64,000 bases of DNA from Agrypnia vestita (GCA_016648135.1 JADDOH010002649.1:62001-126000); one strand, 5' to 3'; counted from the first letter of the stretch, positions 31,246 through 42,460 are shown. Made by a program: numbers and translations. Notes: a model not told the origin generated them from the sequence alone.

Positions 31246-31364
31246 TAAATCTGGTAGTGATTTTTACTAAGTTAACTAACATTCTGTTCAGTAGACATTT
31301 CATTATTAAAACTGCAAAATAAAATATTAAGAAGAAATAAGTGTAGGTAAGGAACATAAATATA

Positions 31365-31515
31365 CAACTTTCATAAATTTGATAATGTGTGGATGTTCTT
31401 TCGATGGAATTGGTGAACGTCACATTGTGTTAAGTGATCACTTAAGCCAGATAATACAGATAATAAGCCCTGTGGCCACCCTATAAATATCTCTATACAT
31501 GTTTTCTATATGAAT
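31365..31515 (-). repeat. Repeat Z
   Basis: One of the fuller copies: 'acaactttcataaatttgat', 'ggtgaacgtcacattgtgtt', 'agtgatcacttaagcc' and 'ccctgtggccaccctataaa'. Confidence 0.65.
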
Positions 31516-31544
31516 ATATTCGTGTGAGAGTGTGAGAGAGAGAA

Positions 31545-31890
31545 TGGTTATATAAGGTCACGCGCCATTAGGCAGAGAGGATTGAACGCCACAATCTTGT
31601 GTCCTGGCATACCACTTTTGCTTCATCCACTTTCAAACATATTCTTATGCACGCTCATAGGCTGTTGAAGCTTCTATCAGGGCCATCCTCCAATATTAGA
31701 TTTATCTGATCATGCCAGATCTTCTGCGGACGCCCTCTGTTTCTGGTGTCTTCAACACTCGCGTAATAAATTTTCTTTACTAAACTTTTCCCACCCACCC
31801 GTTCCATATGGCCGAACAATCTCAGACCCTTTCTTTATTCTATCTATTACGCTACAGCCAGCATTACATTAACTTCTAATTCGTTCATTC
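31545..31890 (-). mobile_element. LINE C-terminal fragment, family L-A
   Basis: The minus strand retains KKIYYASVEDTRNRGRPQKI-type text and the 'NIRPFGHMERVGGKSL' region, all with broken frames. Nucleotide order matches 7,440-7,800. Confidence 0.6.
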
Positions 31891-32159
31891 TGTACTTAAT
31901 TAATATATACTTATGCCAACCGGTTGGCATATTAACAAATAAATAGTTGTTTTATACTAAATTAACGTAATTAATTAATTAAATATATATTTAATATTGA
32001 AATCAGAGCAGAATAAACATATTCTTATGAATGCATTTGTTAAAGAAAAGAAAGAAAAATTGACCTCTGAATAAGAAAATAATTAATTAAATTTTTAAAG
32101 TAATTATCAAAGTGATTTTGAGGAAACCCTCAATATTACCAACGTTTTTAACGTCCTAA

Positions 32160-32470
32160 ATATTAATCAAATCTATAAAAAATTTGCGATACTTCAAATT
32201 CACAAAATGTACATCAATAATAATACATTTGGATGTTTTAATAATAGACCGAGATCAGCTGGAAATATTTTGACACCTAAATGTTATAATAGCACAGCCC
32301 AACACCATTTTCACCTATCAACAAGTATTATTCTTTAATGCTCTTCCCAATGAAACGAAGAAGGAAAAAAATTATAAAAATTTTAAAACTAAATTGAAAA
32401 ATTTTCTACAAAAAACAATCACAATAACGCAATGAAAAAAGTCTTACCAAAAATAATCAATATATACATA
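32160..32470 (+). mobile_element. LINE C-terminal fragment
   Basis: The + strand frame reads QVLFFNALPNETKKEKNYKN and FKTKLKNFLQKT, the 'xNxLP...K.YKNFK.KLK.FL' end of a CR1/Jockey-like reverse transcriptase. The reading frame is open for about 60 codons. Isolated relic. Confidence 0.6.
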
Positions 32471-32771
32471 CTTCTAAATGTTATTACAATACCTTCTTAT
32501 TTTTTAATTTTTATAACTTAATTTAACGTTTCCTTGTGTATATCTTATTTACTTAATCTATTGTTTCTTTGTCTATATCTTACTTATTTAATTTAATGTT
32601 TTACACTAATGATTACATTAACAATAGATATATACGTAAATGACAATGCCCCCCCACTTTTAAACATTAGAATAAATACTGTAGTATTTTGCTATAACTT
32701 TGTGGTTATTCATTATGAATATAATTAAACTAATTAACTTTGTTTACACCACTAAAATTTATTTAGTAAAA

Positions 32772-32808
32772 CCAACCGGTTTCGGAAACGACGTTCTTTC
32801 ATCAGGGT
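32772..32808 (-). ncRNA. Hammerhead motif, PLE type (copy 9)
   Basis: Minus strand: CTGATGA (32,805-32,799), stem II AAC/GTT extended by A-U and G-U pairs, GAAA (32,783-32,780), palindromic ACCGGT then T, giving GUU at the cleavage site. Confidence 0.65.
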
Positions 32809-32850
32809 ATACTAAATACTTACGTCAGGGTATACTTAATAATTAAGTAT

Positions 32851-32888
32851 ACCCTGACGAAGGAACGTCGTTTTCGAAACCGGTTGGT
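32851..32888 (+). ncRNA. Hammerhead motif, PLE type (copy 10)
   Basis: CTGACGA (32,854-32,860), stem II GGAAC/GTTTT with GTC loop, GAAA (32,876-32,879), ACCGGT and T. Stem I is ACC/GGT (three pairs). Mirror of copy 9. Confidence 0.65.
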
Positions 32889-33184
32889 TTTACCAAATAA
32901 ATTTTAGTGGTGTAAACAAAGTTAATTAGTTTAATTATATTCACTAGAAAAAAATCTCATTTAAAAGTGGGTAAGCGTGTAATATAAATGTGTATTAATA
33001 ATTATATTATATTGAATACATCCAACGTTAAGTTTGTACATCTACCAAATAAATTTAATAAAAAAAATGTAATATATAAGAATAATGTTGATTTTATCAG
33101 CAATCATGTGTAATATTACAACACAATTTCATTTTGATTTTGTCTTCCAACAAGCTCAGGGGCCATTCTTTATTCATGAGTCGA

Positions 33185-33390
33185 TTTGTAGCCCCGCACA
33201 GCCGGGGCGGCGCTGGAGCCTCCGATCCGGCGCCGGGCTGCGACGGCGTCGAAAAGAAGGCGCCTCCCCGCTTTTAGGGGCATAAATAATTCAGAGCCTT
33301 AAGTTCTGGCAGATAGACAAGTATTATTCAGAATTCGAGCGCTCACATATCGCCTCTGAGCCCGGCAGCGCGCCCTTAAAGGTGAGAAAT
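33185..33390. other. GC-rich island
   Basis: CpG-rich block with GGCGGCG and CCGGCGCCGGG text. The 66-codon frame across it has no recognisable domain. Possible ancient regulatory sequence. Confidence 0.4.
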
Positions 33391-33604
33391 CCGAAATCGC
33401 TTTCACTCGCGATTGTTTATTAATTGACACCTGAGCGGATCAAGACGTGAGCCGTGTTTCTCAAAGTTTAGTTCCAGGCAGTCCGCGGTGGTTTCAAAGA
33501 AAAGCAAATGAAATAATCATTATTGATGTTTGTAGCGTTAACTTAAGTGGTTAGACATAATTATTAATTAAAAATTGGGTATAAACCTCTCGGCGTAACT
33601 TTAC

Positions 33605-33640
33605 GCCTACCGGTTTCGATACCACTGTATCGTCAGGACT
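33605..33640 (-). ncRNA. Hammerhead-like motif (copy 11)
   Basis: Minus strand: AGTC, CTGACGA, TAC-AGTG-GTA, TC, GAAA, palindromic ACCGGT, A, GGC. Stem II is shortened relative to the copy at 38,168 (a 2-nt loss next to the core). Doubtful activity. Confidence 0.55.
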
Positions 33641-33699
33641 GACTGCATACTAACTATCCATTACCCACTTGGTAAACAGGATAATTATTGAATGGGGCG

Positions 33700-34138
33700 T
33701 GGCCATAGTTGTGATGGAGGTAATTGAGAAGTGGACGCCGAAATTAATTATTATTAAATATTAATTTTAATTAACAAGATTCTATAGATTGTTAGTGCAA
33801 GCTTGCTAGTGAGTTAGTGTAGGTAATACGCGCATTGTTTTGTTGTGTAAAATTTACGGATTCGAGAGGGGCGTATCCAACTAACTCGATTGCAAGCTTA
33901 TATGTAAAGATCTTTACCATTTGTGCCCTGTATCTATCCGATAATTTTTGCTTTTGCTGATTCATCTCACACATATAACGTGACACTCACACATTATAGG
34001 CCACATGCCGATACGAGAGAATACCTTTAGATGGGTGGGTATTTTCTCCCAAATATCATACACAACCCGCCAAAATATCTACACATGTGATATCTAATTC
34101 TACAAATTTAAACGGAAACAGAAAATATATTTAAATAA
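33700..34138. other. Unassigned stretch
   Basis: No gene or repeat recognised. Confidence 0.3.
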
Positions 34139-34139
34139 G

Positions 34140-34240
34140 ATTAATTATAGAAGTATCACAGAGGCAAATATACATATTTATACGGGAAACATGTATGGAA
34201 GAGTTTATAGAGTGACCACATGGCTAATGAAATTCCAAGA
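34140..34240 (+). repeat. Repeat Z, partial
   Basis: 'ttatagaagtatcacagagg', 'gggaaacatgtatggaag' and 'agagtgaccaca' match 56,717-56,790. Confidence 0.55.
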
Positions 34241-34249
34241 CTTCTTAGG

Positions 34250-34405
34250 AGTACTAGATGTCTAAATAGCAATAACTATTCAGATTTATCTAATCATCGT
34301 TTAGAATCAAACCATTTTTTTTGAAATAATAATAAGGGTTTGCAAATGTTACTTATACATATTATAAATTTAAGAAATAAGAATAAATGTTTATAGCAAA
34401 TTTGA
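34250..34405 (+). mobile_element. PLE GIY-YIG domain relic
   Basis: Reads LNSNNYSDLSNHRLESNHFF, then NNNKGLQM after a break, parallel to NNNNFSEFSNHLIENNH and NNNNKGLKL at 18,010-18,130. The same domain portion is kept, with frameshifts. No catalytic motif. Confidence 0.6.
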
Positions 34406-35570
34406 TATTTTAAATGACCAGGTCGGTACCTTTTAAATATGATTTAGCATTAGTTCTTAATAACTAATTAAGATCCCATATATTTATTTTGATTTTATTC
34501 ATGTCTGTACTTCGATTTTTAATTTTAAGTATATGTTGATAATTTAAAAAAACAGTGTTTGTACAAAATATTTTCTTAAATTAGTGTTGAATTTAGTGTT
34601 GTTTATTTAACACAGTTGATGCTCATGATTAATAATTTAATTAAAACACGATTAACTAATGTTGGTGATGGGTGTCTCCATCGAAAGTGGCAAGGCATTA
34701 ATATTATAACTCACATAGTGGATTAAAACTTGGTGATTGAATTAAATTGGTTAATAATATTTTTTTAATAATTATATGAAATAGTTTTTACTTAAATACT
34801 GTAGACATCATTTAGGGGTTGGTTTACACCGAGAAGAGCTAAGTCATGACTGGACAACTAGAACTGAAGCAGCTTAGGTCAACGAAGATAGTAGCGTCCT
34901 GACTGGACTGACTGTCTGACTGGATAAGAGGACGAAGACGATAATATTGCTGAGTAGGTATGTGGGGAGCATTGTTTGTTTGGTGCTATAACCTGAGTAC
35001 CTTTAGCATTCTTCACCAGCATGTATACCTGCGAGCTCTGGTCAAATTACAAGCGAGTAACGTACGACCGTCTTCGTGTTCAGTATAATAATTCAGGTGG
35101 GCACGTTATTGCAGCGCTTCCATAATGTATGCCGAAGGCCATGTTTATGGATTCGTTCCGCTTCTAAGACATCGTGTTGCTGACAGTCGGCTGAGGCTGG
35201 AGCACAGCGCCAGCTCTGTAGTGCAAGCGGCGCTGTCATGGAGGTCTGATCTTTAATTAAAGAGTGGCATCGGATACAGAACAGCTACAGATATGTGATT
35301 CCTTAACCGTAACGATTGGTATTATAACAAGACTTAAAAAATTCCATCCATCTTAGAACTTTGAAATTGCTTCTATATGTGTATGTATGTATATTAATTG
35401 TCGTATTTTAATGATATATATTATTTGATTTATTACCATGCCATGTAATTCAGACCATAAGGGCATGGCATTAGAATGGCATCTTTGAATGCAAAGTCAA
35501 ACTATTACGGTGATGTGACAAGGTTTTCAAAATTAGCTTAAGTACTCTTTTATCGTACAAAAAGTACAAT
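34406..35570. other. Unassigned stretch
   Basis: A less AT-rich patch at 34,850-35,260 has no recognisable frame. No repeat recognised. Confidence 0.35.
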
Positions 35571-35574
35571 TTAT

Positions 35575-36115
35575 TTTTCTATGATACGTTTCTACATTAG
35601 AGAGGGCATTATCCTTGGCTTTACCCAACCGAGTTTCTCCAGGGTATGCTTGGCTACAATATTTAAGACACTAGAAAGAATGTGTATTTATGTGATTACG
35701 CATTTTTATCAATTGTTGCGCGGTATGATCGATAATCTTAACATTATGCGGAGCACTGTTTTGTATGTTTCTGATTACCTTAGACAGCGTCAGCAAAGAT
35801 TGTTTCACATTCCAATATACAGGACCAGGCTGCCAATAGTTATGCCTGTTGGAAGAGGTACTGCTATGCTGAACAATATCACTCACATTGATCTGTTCCA
35901 AATATATTTGAGATCCATGTCTTTGAGAAGGCTTTCCGAAGCGCGATTCTTCTGCGCCTTTGATATGAATGATTTTATATATGTTTAATATTTGTTTCTG
36001 TTATTTTTTATATTTTTAACTTATTTATAACATTTACGAATTAAATGATGTTTGTAATGTAAATGTTATATAAAAAATTAATGAATTTAAATTGAAGATA
36101 TTTATTATTTTACAA
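35575..36115 (+). mobile_element. LINE 3'-end fragment
   Basis: The frame 35,581-35,988 (135 codons) includes VLYVSDYLRQRQQRLFHIPI, then YRTRLPIVMPVGRGTAMLNN and ITHIDLFQIYL. This is a C-terminal region of the Jockey/CR1 kind (RR.R.FH.P..RT), in the same family as 700-1,045. An AT-rich 3' UTR follows to about 36,115. The ATG at 35,581 is probably fortuitous. Confidence 0.65.
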
Positions 36116-36154
36116 TACGATAATTAACTACCATATACATTTATCATTGTCGAG

Positions 36155-36575
36155 ATTACAGTTATCCTTCTTCTCTCCACTGGTGGATATGGGCCTCTTC
36201 CATCATCTTAAACTCGTCTCTGCCTTGACCCCTTCGTATCCAGGCACCACCAGCAATAGATATGAGGTCTTCGGTCCATCTCTTTGGTGTTCTTCCGACA
36301 CTCAATTTATTTGTCCAGGGCCTCCACTTCAATATTTGTGGCGCTCATCTAGTGTCGCTCTATCTAGCAATACGTCCTCCCCGTTTCCACTTCAGTTTTG
36401 CAAAACGGTCCATGACATCGCCAAATTATTTTCCATCTATTTTATTTATTTATTATTGTATCGCGGAGACTTACACCAAGCGTCTGCCGTTTCACGAATC
36501 GTCGTGTGCATTCTTATTTATTGACATTTAATGTCATGGTTATTGTCTCCAGTCCATAAGTTTAAATTAGTTGAA
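36155..36575 (-). mobile_element. LINE C-terminal fragment
   Basis: Minus strand frames: TLGVSLRDTI, then RTPKRWTEDLISIAGGAWIR, then RGQGRDEFKMMEEAHIHQW and R. This is the end of an RTE-like protein (GR.PKRW.DD...WIR...EEA...QW). Frameshifts separate the pieces. The two fragments near 54 kb end the same way. Confidence 0.7.
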
Positions 36576-36579
36576 TCGT

Positions 36580-37735
36580 TTACTCTGTATTAATTCTTGA
36601 CTCTAAATATCCTTCTCTTAATCACTCATTCAAAAACACATACATACCTTCAAAATTTGGGCACCTAGTGAAGATACGAAGGATAGATGATGTACGTGAC
36701 GCAATTTATGATCGGGAACAGGGATAAGGAAAAGGAAGGATTAAAGGGAATAACGATACGATATAATGGACTGTATTAGGACGAGAAGGCAGGGACGTTT
36801 CGACTCACCTTTGTCTCTCGGCGTTCTTTCTTGATGTCACCTCACCAGAAAAAACTGTTTCACTCGGTTTATACGTTGTCCGGCGGTGACGAGACGAGAA
36901 ATGTGTTTACTTATGCACTGTTCAACACAAGACAATATTTTACAGGGCAGAAGGCGAGAAAGTGTGTCCTGCCGCTTTTAAGGTACACTGGTACTTGGAA
37001 GGGTAGGATTTATTCTCGATAGAGACCAATCAGTGTTGCCACAAAAGAAAAAGAAACAATAGAATCGATTTCTGTGCCCACGTGACGTCACGAATATCGA
37101 ACAGACGACGATTTTATTATTTTTATCCACCTTTGCCTCATATTAAACAGGGTGTTCCCAATTTTTCAAACGTCCCCGAACCTGAAACATTATTCACAAA
37201 ACAAAAAAAACCTGCGAAAACTTTTGCGCTATCTTCCTTAATAACTTTGGTGCTTTGCGAAGAATTTTAATGGTTTGACAAATTTTCCGTAATATTTTTA
37301 CGCAAGCTTTAAAAGTACGGGCACTACCCCGAGGCAAAATGTCCCTGCTAAGGACTTGGATGGCTCTTTTTCCACAGACTTTAATAATGTTTTAATTAGT
37401 GTCACTGTGACGTACAACTATCCTTGTACGACCATACTTGGCGGAGAGGATTTTTTAAATGTTTTTATGTAGATTACATGCCCGACTACACTTGATTATC
37501 TTAGCGATCTGGTTAGAAGTTCTACATCAAATCATTTTTCTCTTCTTAATTGTTCTTTCCCCCTTCATACCATTGAAGCCTCAGTAAGCACGACTCCAAA
37601 ACTCTCGGTATTTAAGCTGACCAAAGTGCTGTGTGATGGTCAGCTCCAGCCAAATTCAATGGATCCATCCGTCATTGTGACCCTATTTCAGGTCTTTTTC
37701 AGTCCAAAATTTAACTTATTTGGAGCCATACTTAG
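36580..37735. other. Unassigned stretch
   Basis: No supportable gene. Short chance frames only. Confidence 0.35.
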
Positions 37736-37737
37736 AG

Positions 37738-37920
37738 TAATTAGTGTGTTGATGTGTAGGTTAAGTATTGTCCTGCAATACCGTACCGAAGTTAGGGTGT
37801 GTCCAAGTTTGTGTTAAGTTAAGTACTGGATTGCAGTACCGTGTTGAAAGCAGGGTGTGTCTGTCTTAATGTAGTGTGTGGTGATACCGTGTCGGAGACA
37901 AGTGTTGTCAAGGATTTTTT
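37738..37920 (+). mobile_element. PLE relic flank
   Basis: 'gttaagtattgtcctgcaat' and 'accgtaccgaagt' recur at 38,820-38,855 and inverted at 9,690-9,730, always near PLE hammerheads. 'gataccgtgtcggaga' at 37,890-37,905 is a decayed piece of the stem II/GAAA block seen at 41,757-41,771. Confidence 0.45.
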
Positions 37921-38163
37921 TAGCGTTATGTCACTGTTCCATCTACTGTGGGATAATTATCTGTGCAAAGTCGTCGCTTCAATTGATTCTTCAACGCCAG
38001 ATAGTAACAAATTGGAATTCAAGTAACTTTGCATTTGGAGTTACTCGATATAATCCCCATGTCGGTGTCTACTTATCAATTACCTCCACCATAATTGTGG
38101 CTATGACTCCGTTCAAAAATTAATTTGTTTATTAAAATATGTAATGGATAGTTAGTATGCGTC

Positions 38164-38203
38164 CGTCCTGATGAAGATATAGTGATATTGAAGCCGGTAA
38201 ACG
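38164..38203 (+). ncRNA. Hammerhead motif, PLE type (copy 12)
   Basis: CTGATGA (38,168-38,174), stem II GATAT/ATATT with AGTG loop, then GAAG in place of GAAA, then CCGGTA and AACG. The A-to-G change in the core and the broken stem I suggest an inactive copy. Confidence 0.55.
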
Positions 38204-38699
38204 TAAAATTATTCCAAGTGGTAAATACAATGTTTTTAATTAATTAAAATTAATAATTATATTTAACCACAAAGTTAACGCTATAAACATTTAAAAATTG
38301 ATTTATTGTCAGTTTTGAGTATTTTTATCAATTGTTATTCCGAACTGTGTTTCGGTTGGTGTTTTCAATATACAGTGGTCTTAGTCAGATGAATTGGTTG
38401 AAGACGTTCTTAGGTTTTCACGGGGTCGATCAAAATTTTCTGTTTTGAGTTTTTTAGCATATACGTAGGACGTACTATTATCCTCCAAAGATTGCTGAAA
38501 ATGGGTTACCTTTTCAACAGCACGTTGTTTTTAACAGATTTTCAACAGCTAGTGAAAAATGACAGTGCTGTTGAACAAGATGAAAACGCTCACTAGCGTT
38601 CCGCTTGGTCTTCTTTCAAAGTGAATTGAAAATTTCCGTAAGATTAAAAAAAATCAAAAGTTGCGTTCACCAAATGAAAACAATAAACCGATGATAATC

Positions 38700-38885
38700 T
38701 TCAATTTTGTGTTTACTGGGGTATTATGCCGTGTTGTTACGACCTTTCGGGCCGACGTTTCGGATCTCAATGCAGGGTCCATCATCAGGGCTGATGTGTT
38801 GTTGGGAGTGCTGGTGTTGTGGTTAAGTATCGTCTTGCAATACCGTGCCGAAGTCATTATGTGTTGTATTGTGTTGTGTGTATGA
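38700..38885 (-). mobile_element. PLE relic with hammerhead
   Basis: Flanks match 62,680-62,770 and 9,520-9,640 ('gtattatgccgtgttgtta', 'gcagggtccatcatcagg'). No protein frame. Confidence 0.6.
38751..38792 (-). ncRNA. Hammerhead motif, PLE type (copy 13, consensus core)
   Basis: Minus strand: GCC, CTGATGA (38,788-38,782), a stem II using GGA-CC around TGCATT, GAAA (38,761-38,758), palindromic ACGT, C, GGC. The core CUGAUGA/GAAA and GUC triplet match the hammerhead consensus exactly. Stem I is GCC/GGC. Confidence 0.75.
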
Positions 38886-39254
38886 TTCATCTGTTGTCTG
38901 ATCACTATCTCTGCCGAGTCTGCGACGAGAATGACTTTGAAGCACCGGATACCAAGATGTTTTAAATTTGATGATAATGTTTATTTTAAAGTTTTAACAG
39001 ATGCAGAGTGACATGAGCGATACAGGATTAAAAATGACAATGATGCCTCTTCCACTGGCTTCATTGCTTTTATTTTACAAATAAAGCAGATAAAAAGTTT
39101 TATACCCTATCCTCGGTCAATGAACCACGAGGGTTGGGATCTAGGGAATCCACTTGAAAAGTTCGTTGAACTATGTTTTATGAAAACAAGCATGAGGGAT
39201 ATGCGTCCACTGAGAGCCGCGAATATAGGTTTTATATAATATTCAGAGATAAGT

Positions 39255-39438
39255 TTATACTTATCAGTATGTAGGACAAACAGCAAGCACCATTTCTAAA
39301 AGGGTTGACGAGCACAAAGGAGCCTGCAAACTCAGCCATCCAGGAAAATCAGCGTTGGCTGAGGACTTTCTGGATACCGGCCATCAGAGTCAGTCAAACG
39401 TGACTGAGGATGCCTGGAGGAGGAGTCTTGCCTAAGAT
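39255..39438 (+). mobile_element. PLE GIY-YIG endonuclease fragment (N-terminal half)
   Basis: Frame from about 39,262: YQYVGQTASTISKRVDEHKG, then ACKLSHPGKSALAEDFLDTG, then HQSQSN and a stop after WRRSLA. YVGQT is the YIG part of the motif, followed by the conserved arginine-containing helix (KR..EH) and 'SA.AE....GH'. This is the endonuclease domain of a Penelope-like element. The reverse transcriptase is absent. A hammerhead of the same orientation class lies at 38.75 kb on the other strand. Confidence 0.7.
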
Positions 39439-39469
39439 AATCTGATAAAAACGCTAGATAAGGCAATGA

Positions 39470-40450
39470 AAAATAAGAAGTAAGAGATTCTTCTATTTAT
39501 TTGTAATGGTTAATTTTTTACAATTAAATGCTTTAACTCAACTTGATTCCTTCGTGCCAGAGGCTTCTTTGGATTTTGTTTGGATGCCTGTTCGACATGA
39601 AGAACTTATTGAAAATAAGATTTGAATGACGTTCACAATCGATCAAAAATACTTGTTATCATATAATATTTTTGAGTCCAATAAATGTATTTTTACGTTT
39701 TCATAATTCTAAGTATAGAAACCAGAAATATGTTGTTCAATCGACACAATTTGATCATCGCCAAAGGCAATATTATGTATCCGTTTGTCATCATGATTTT
39801 CACGAATCTCATTGCGTGGGTGACTACCTCGTTGCTCAAGGCTATCACAAAATGTATTCATTACTGAAAGGTTAAAATACGAAATTCAAATTGTATCCAC
39901 TTTACGATGAAAAAATACGTCAATTATTTTTATAGTTATTAAATACATATTATTATTATAAATGGCACGACATTCAACAATTCTAAGCATCTGTTGTCTA
40001 GCATCCAACAAATGTCTGGAAGTAAAAAATTTGAAATATTACTTGGAATCCGTAATAGAAAAATATATTTGTTCTAAAGATGTGACCCAAGATTCAGATC
40101 CCTTAGTAATCCCGAATTTTTATTATTCCTGCCACTAGAATTCAATTAAACAATTTATATTGAAACGAATGAATTTTTCGTAGTCGATATAAGTTACTGT
40201 AATGAAAGTCCAAAGTTTTACAAAAAATAAGTCAGAAATATTGAAAAAAAATGCAAAATTTGATGTCGATTATCTCCATAATGATAGCTTAAAAATTTTC
40301 GACTCTTAATCACGGCAGAAATGTGGTCCTGCGAGGTTATTAATGTTTTCCAAATAACCCTGTACAGTGCCACTTTTGGGAAACATAGTCACATCGAAGA
40401 AAAACTAAAAAACTATGAGCTGAAACGTACATTAATGAGTTTCTGTAATT
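39470..40450. other. Unassigned stretch
   Basis: Chance frames only. Confidence 0.35.
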
Positions 40451-40454
40451 CTTC

Positions 40455-41145
40455 AAAAATGACAGAAGTTTTACATGTCGGTTCCTAAAGAATATGTATT
40501 TATTTATTTTATTAAAAAAATGACGAAAAATGAAATGAAAAAAGGAAAAAAAATAAAAAAAATGATGGACAAAGAAATTATAATTATCGGGAAGATAACT
40601 ATCGAAGACCTTGCACTGAAGAATGGCCCATTTCTTACGAGATTACGATTTCTTATTTTAAGGCTTTCGCGCCGAGCGGCGGGAGGGGGAGAGGGTGAGA
40701 GGTGCGAACGGCAGCGGCGGCGACACGGGGTAATAGGTATGGAAGGGAGAGGCATCCCCAGCCACGCTCGATTACGTGCTAACGACTAACAGGTATTTGG
40801 TTTCACGATTCGCCCTCCAGAGTCAAAAGTAAACCTACATTTATTTATTGGATTCAAATTCAGACGGAAAGTGGTTCGGCGCTCGGAGCTGTCGTTCCCT
40901 TCAATGTCTTGGAAGGAAATCGATCTTAAATTGTATACTGCTTGCCTGTCTCTTAGAAAAAATATCTGCATCGGATATTTTATCCATTCGAAGAAATAAA
41001 ATGAAAGGAGGTGTCGATGTATTTTTTTGGAAAGTTGACATATTTTTTTCTGTTTCCAAGTATTTATTTATTTACTGGCTGTAACCCGTCAACAATGACG
41101 GTACTACTTTTACATGCCTGTTCCTAAAGAATAAGTATTTAATTA
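40455..41145 (-). repeat. Split repeat Y end
   Basis: Pieces at 40,460-40,495 ('cggttcctaaagaatatgta') and 41,077-41,140 ('ggctgtaacccgtcaac', 'ttcctaaagaataagtat') match the Y end at 11,470-11,515. The interval contains a purine-rich tract (40,515-40,575) and a GC-rich block (40,665-40,735). Confidence 0.4.
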
Positions 41146-41277
41146 TTTATAGACGACACCCTTGAAATAGTAATAACCATTTTTATCAGAATATTTTAAC
41201 ATTTTTTTTATATTTCCTCTGGCGGCGATTCGCGTTTCGCGTCTTTACTAAGTCTTTTATGTACTGTATTTTTGACG

Positions 41278-41368
41278 GGTAATGCAAGCTCAGCGATGGG
41301 TACATCGCTATCGTTGCCGCTTTCGGGTTTGCTGGCCCGGGGTTCAAGCCCCGTCGTCGGATTTTTAG
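41278..41368 (+). mobile_element. tRNA-like SINE remnant
   Basis: T arm CGGGG-TTCAAGC-CCCG near 41,337-41,352 with a B-box-like GGTTCAAGCCC. The acceptor and A box are weak. Likely a SINE head remnant. Confidence 0.35.
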
Positions 41369-41746
41369 AAATTATTATGTTTGATGATTTGTCTTTAGGT
41401 AAGTTGACAGCAAAAACAGTAAACTATGCCAATTATGAACATTCCACTGATGATTGTTAATGAAATGAGAAAAGTGTGACAATGAAGGAAATTTTTGGTT
41501 ACAAAATGTGTTGAGTGAAACGTGGTATTAAGTTAAAGGAATGAAATTGAGTGACCTTGTTTGGGTGCTGTTGTGCTAATAATATTTATTTTATATCCCG
41601 AATATTTGAATTAAGAATATCAATGTGGTTATAATTTAGTTAAATAAATTGTCGGGTCTGTAAATCCGGATATATATATATATATGTAACAAAAGTAACT
41701 TCTGGACTCCCTCGCGTTTTCTGTAGATGGTCTCCCTGAGAAGACC

Positions 41747-41790
41747 TAGGCCGACGTTTCGACACGGTATCACGTGCCATTATCAAGGCT
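41747..41790 (-). ncRNA. Hammerhead-like motif, divergent core (copy 14)
   Basis: Minus strand: AGCC, TTGATAA, stem II GGCACG/CGTGTC with TGATAC loop, GAAA (41,760-41,757), palindromic ACGT, C, GGCC. Stem I is GCC/GGC and the cleavage triplet is GUC. The core box differs from CUGAUGA at two positions, so activity is doubtful although pairing is well kept. Confidence 0.55.
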
Positions 41791-41864
41791 AAAAAGGCCT
41801 CAAAAGTTACGGACTAGCCGTACTTGTTCGCGGGTGACATGAAAGTCTCCCACCAAAAAGGCTG

Positions 41865-42012
41865 CATGCCTGGTGGTGGTCAGTGGTTCGAGCCCCTATC
41901 CATGATACCAGAAAGTTAGTCATATTTTCATAGCTCTAGCGTTTAGCTTAGTTTGAAAATAATAAGACTATAGATGTGAAACACATTCCGTGTTCACATC
42001 TTTATTTAAAAA
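41865..42012 (+). mobile_element. SINE, family S1
   Basis: B box GGTTCGAGCCCC near 41,886, then 'tagcgtttagcttagtttga' and 'ccgtgttcacatctttattt', the complement of the S1 body at 8,950-9,020. Ends in an A-rich tail. Confidence 0.7.
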
Positions 42013-42159
42013 AATAAATATGGTAGAAATTATTTTTACACACTTTTGATTTATTTTCAAAAATGTCAAAATACTAAAGTACTAATTTTATAAAAATATC
42101 AGGTAAAAGATATGCTAAAGAACTGATCCGCCCTTGACTTATGAATTGGCAGAATCTGC

Positions 42160-42460
42160 TTTATATAATTTCAAGTTTACTTTAAATATTTTACTTTTTT
42201 ATCTATTTAAATTTTTATCTTCACTTTGTATTTATATTTTCTTTTATTTTAGTTTCATTATGTATTTTTTTGTTTGTATCGACTACTAAATTGTTATTCT
42301 GCTTTTATATTTATTTTTTAATTTTTTTTATTTATTACTATTCTATGTTACTATTACATAACTCTTTAGTGCCACAGATTTACCTAGTGTGGAGTAATTA
42401 GTAATTTATGTTAAACAAATGTAAAATAAACAATAAACAAACAAAAATAAAATATTTTAC
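42160..42460. other. T-rich low-complexity tract
   Basis: Very T-rich with scattered ATTT units, ending 'gtaaaataaacaataaaca'. Possibly a LINE 3' UTR but no protein piece supports it. Confidence 0.3.

Larger units (their letters stand above)
31043..31288. repeat. Inverted repeat with PLE hammerhead sequences
   Basis: Arms at 31,043-31,111 and about 31,222-31,288 are inverted copies (AACAGAAT...GACGTA and its complement) with few mismatches, around a 110-bp spacer. Both contain the GAAA/ACCGGT part of a PLE hammerhead. The sequence also matches the + copy at 18,355-18,445. Confidence 0.75.
32716..32943. repeat. 98-bp inverted repeat carrying two hammerhead motifs
   Basis: Arms 32,716-32,813 and 32,846-32,943 differ at about four positions by my reading. 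A smaller perfect palindrome (18-bp arms, 32,823-32,840 and 32,842-32,859) sits at the centre. Each arm holds a complete hammerhead in opposite orientation, CUGANGA sides facing the centre. Confidence 0.85.
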
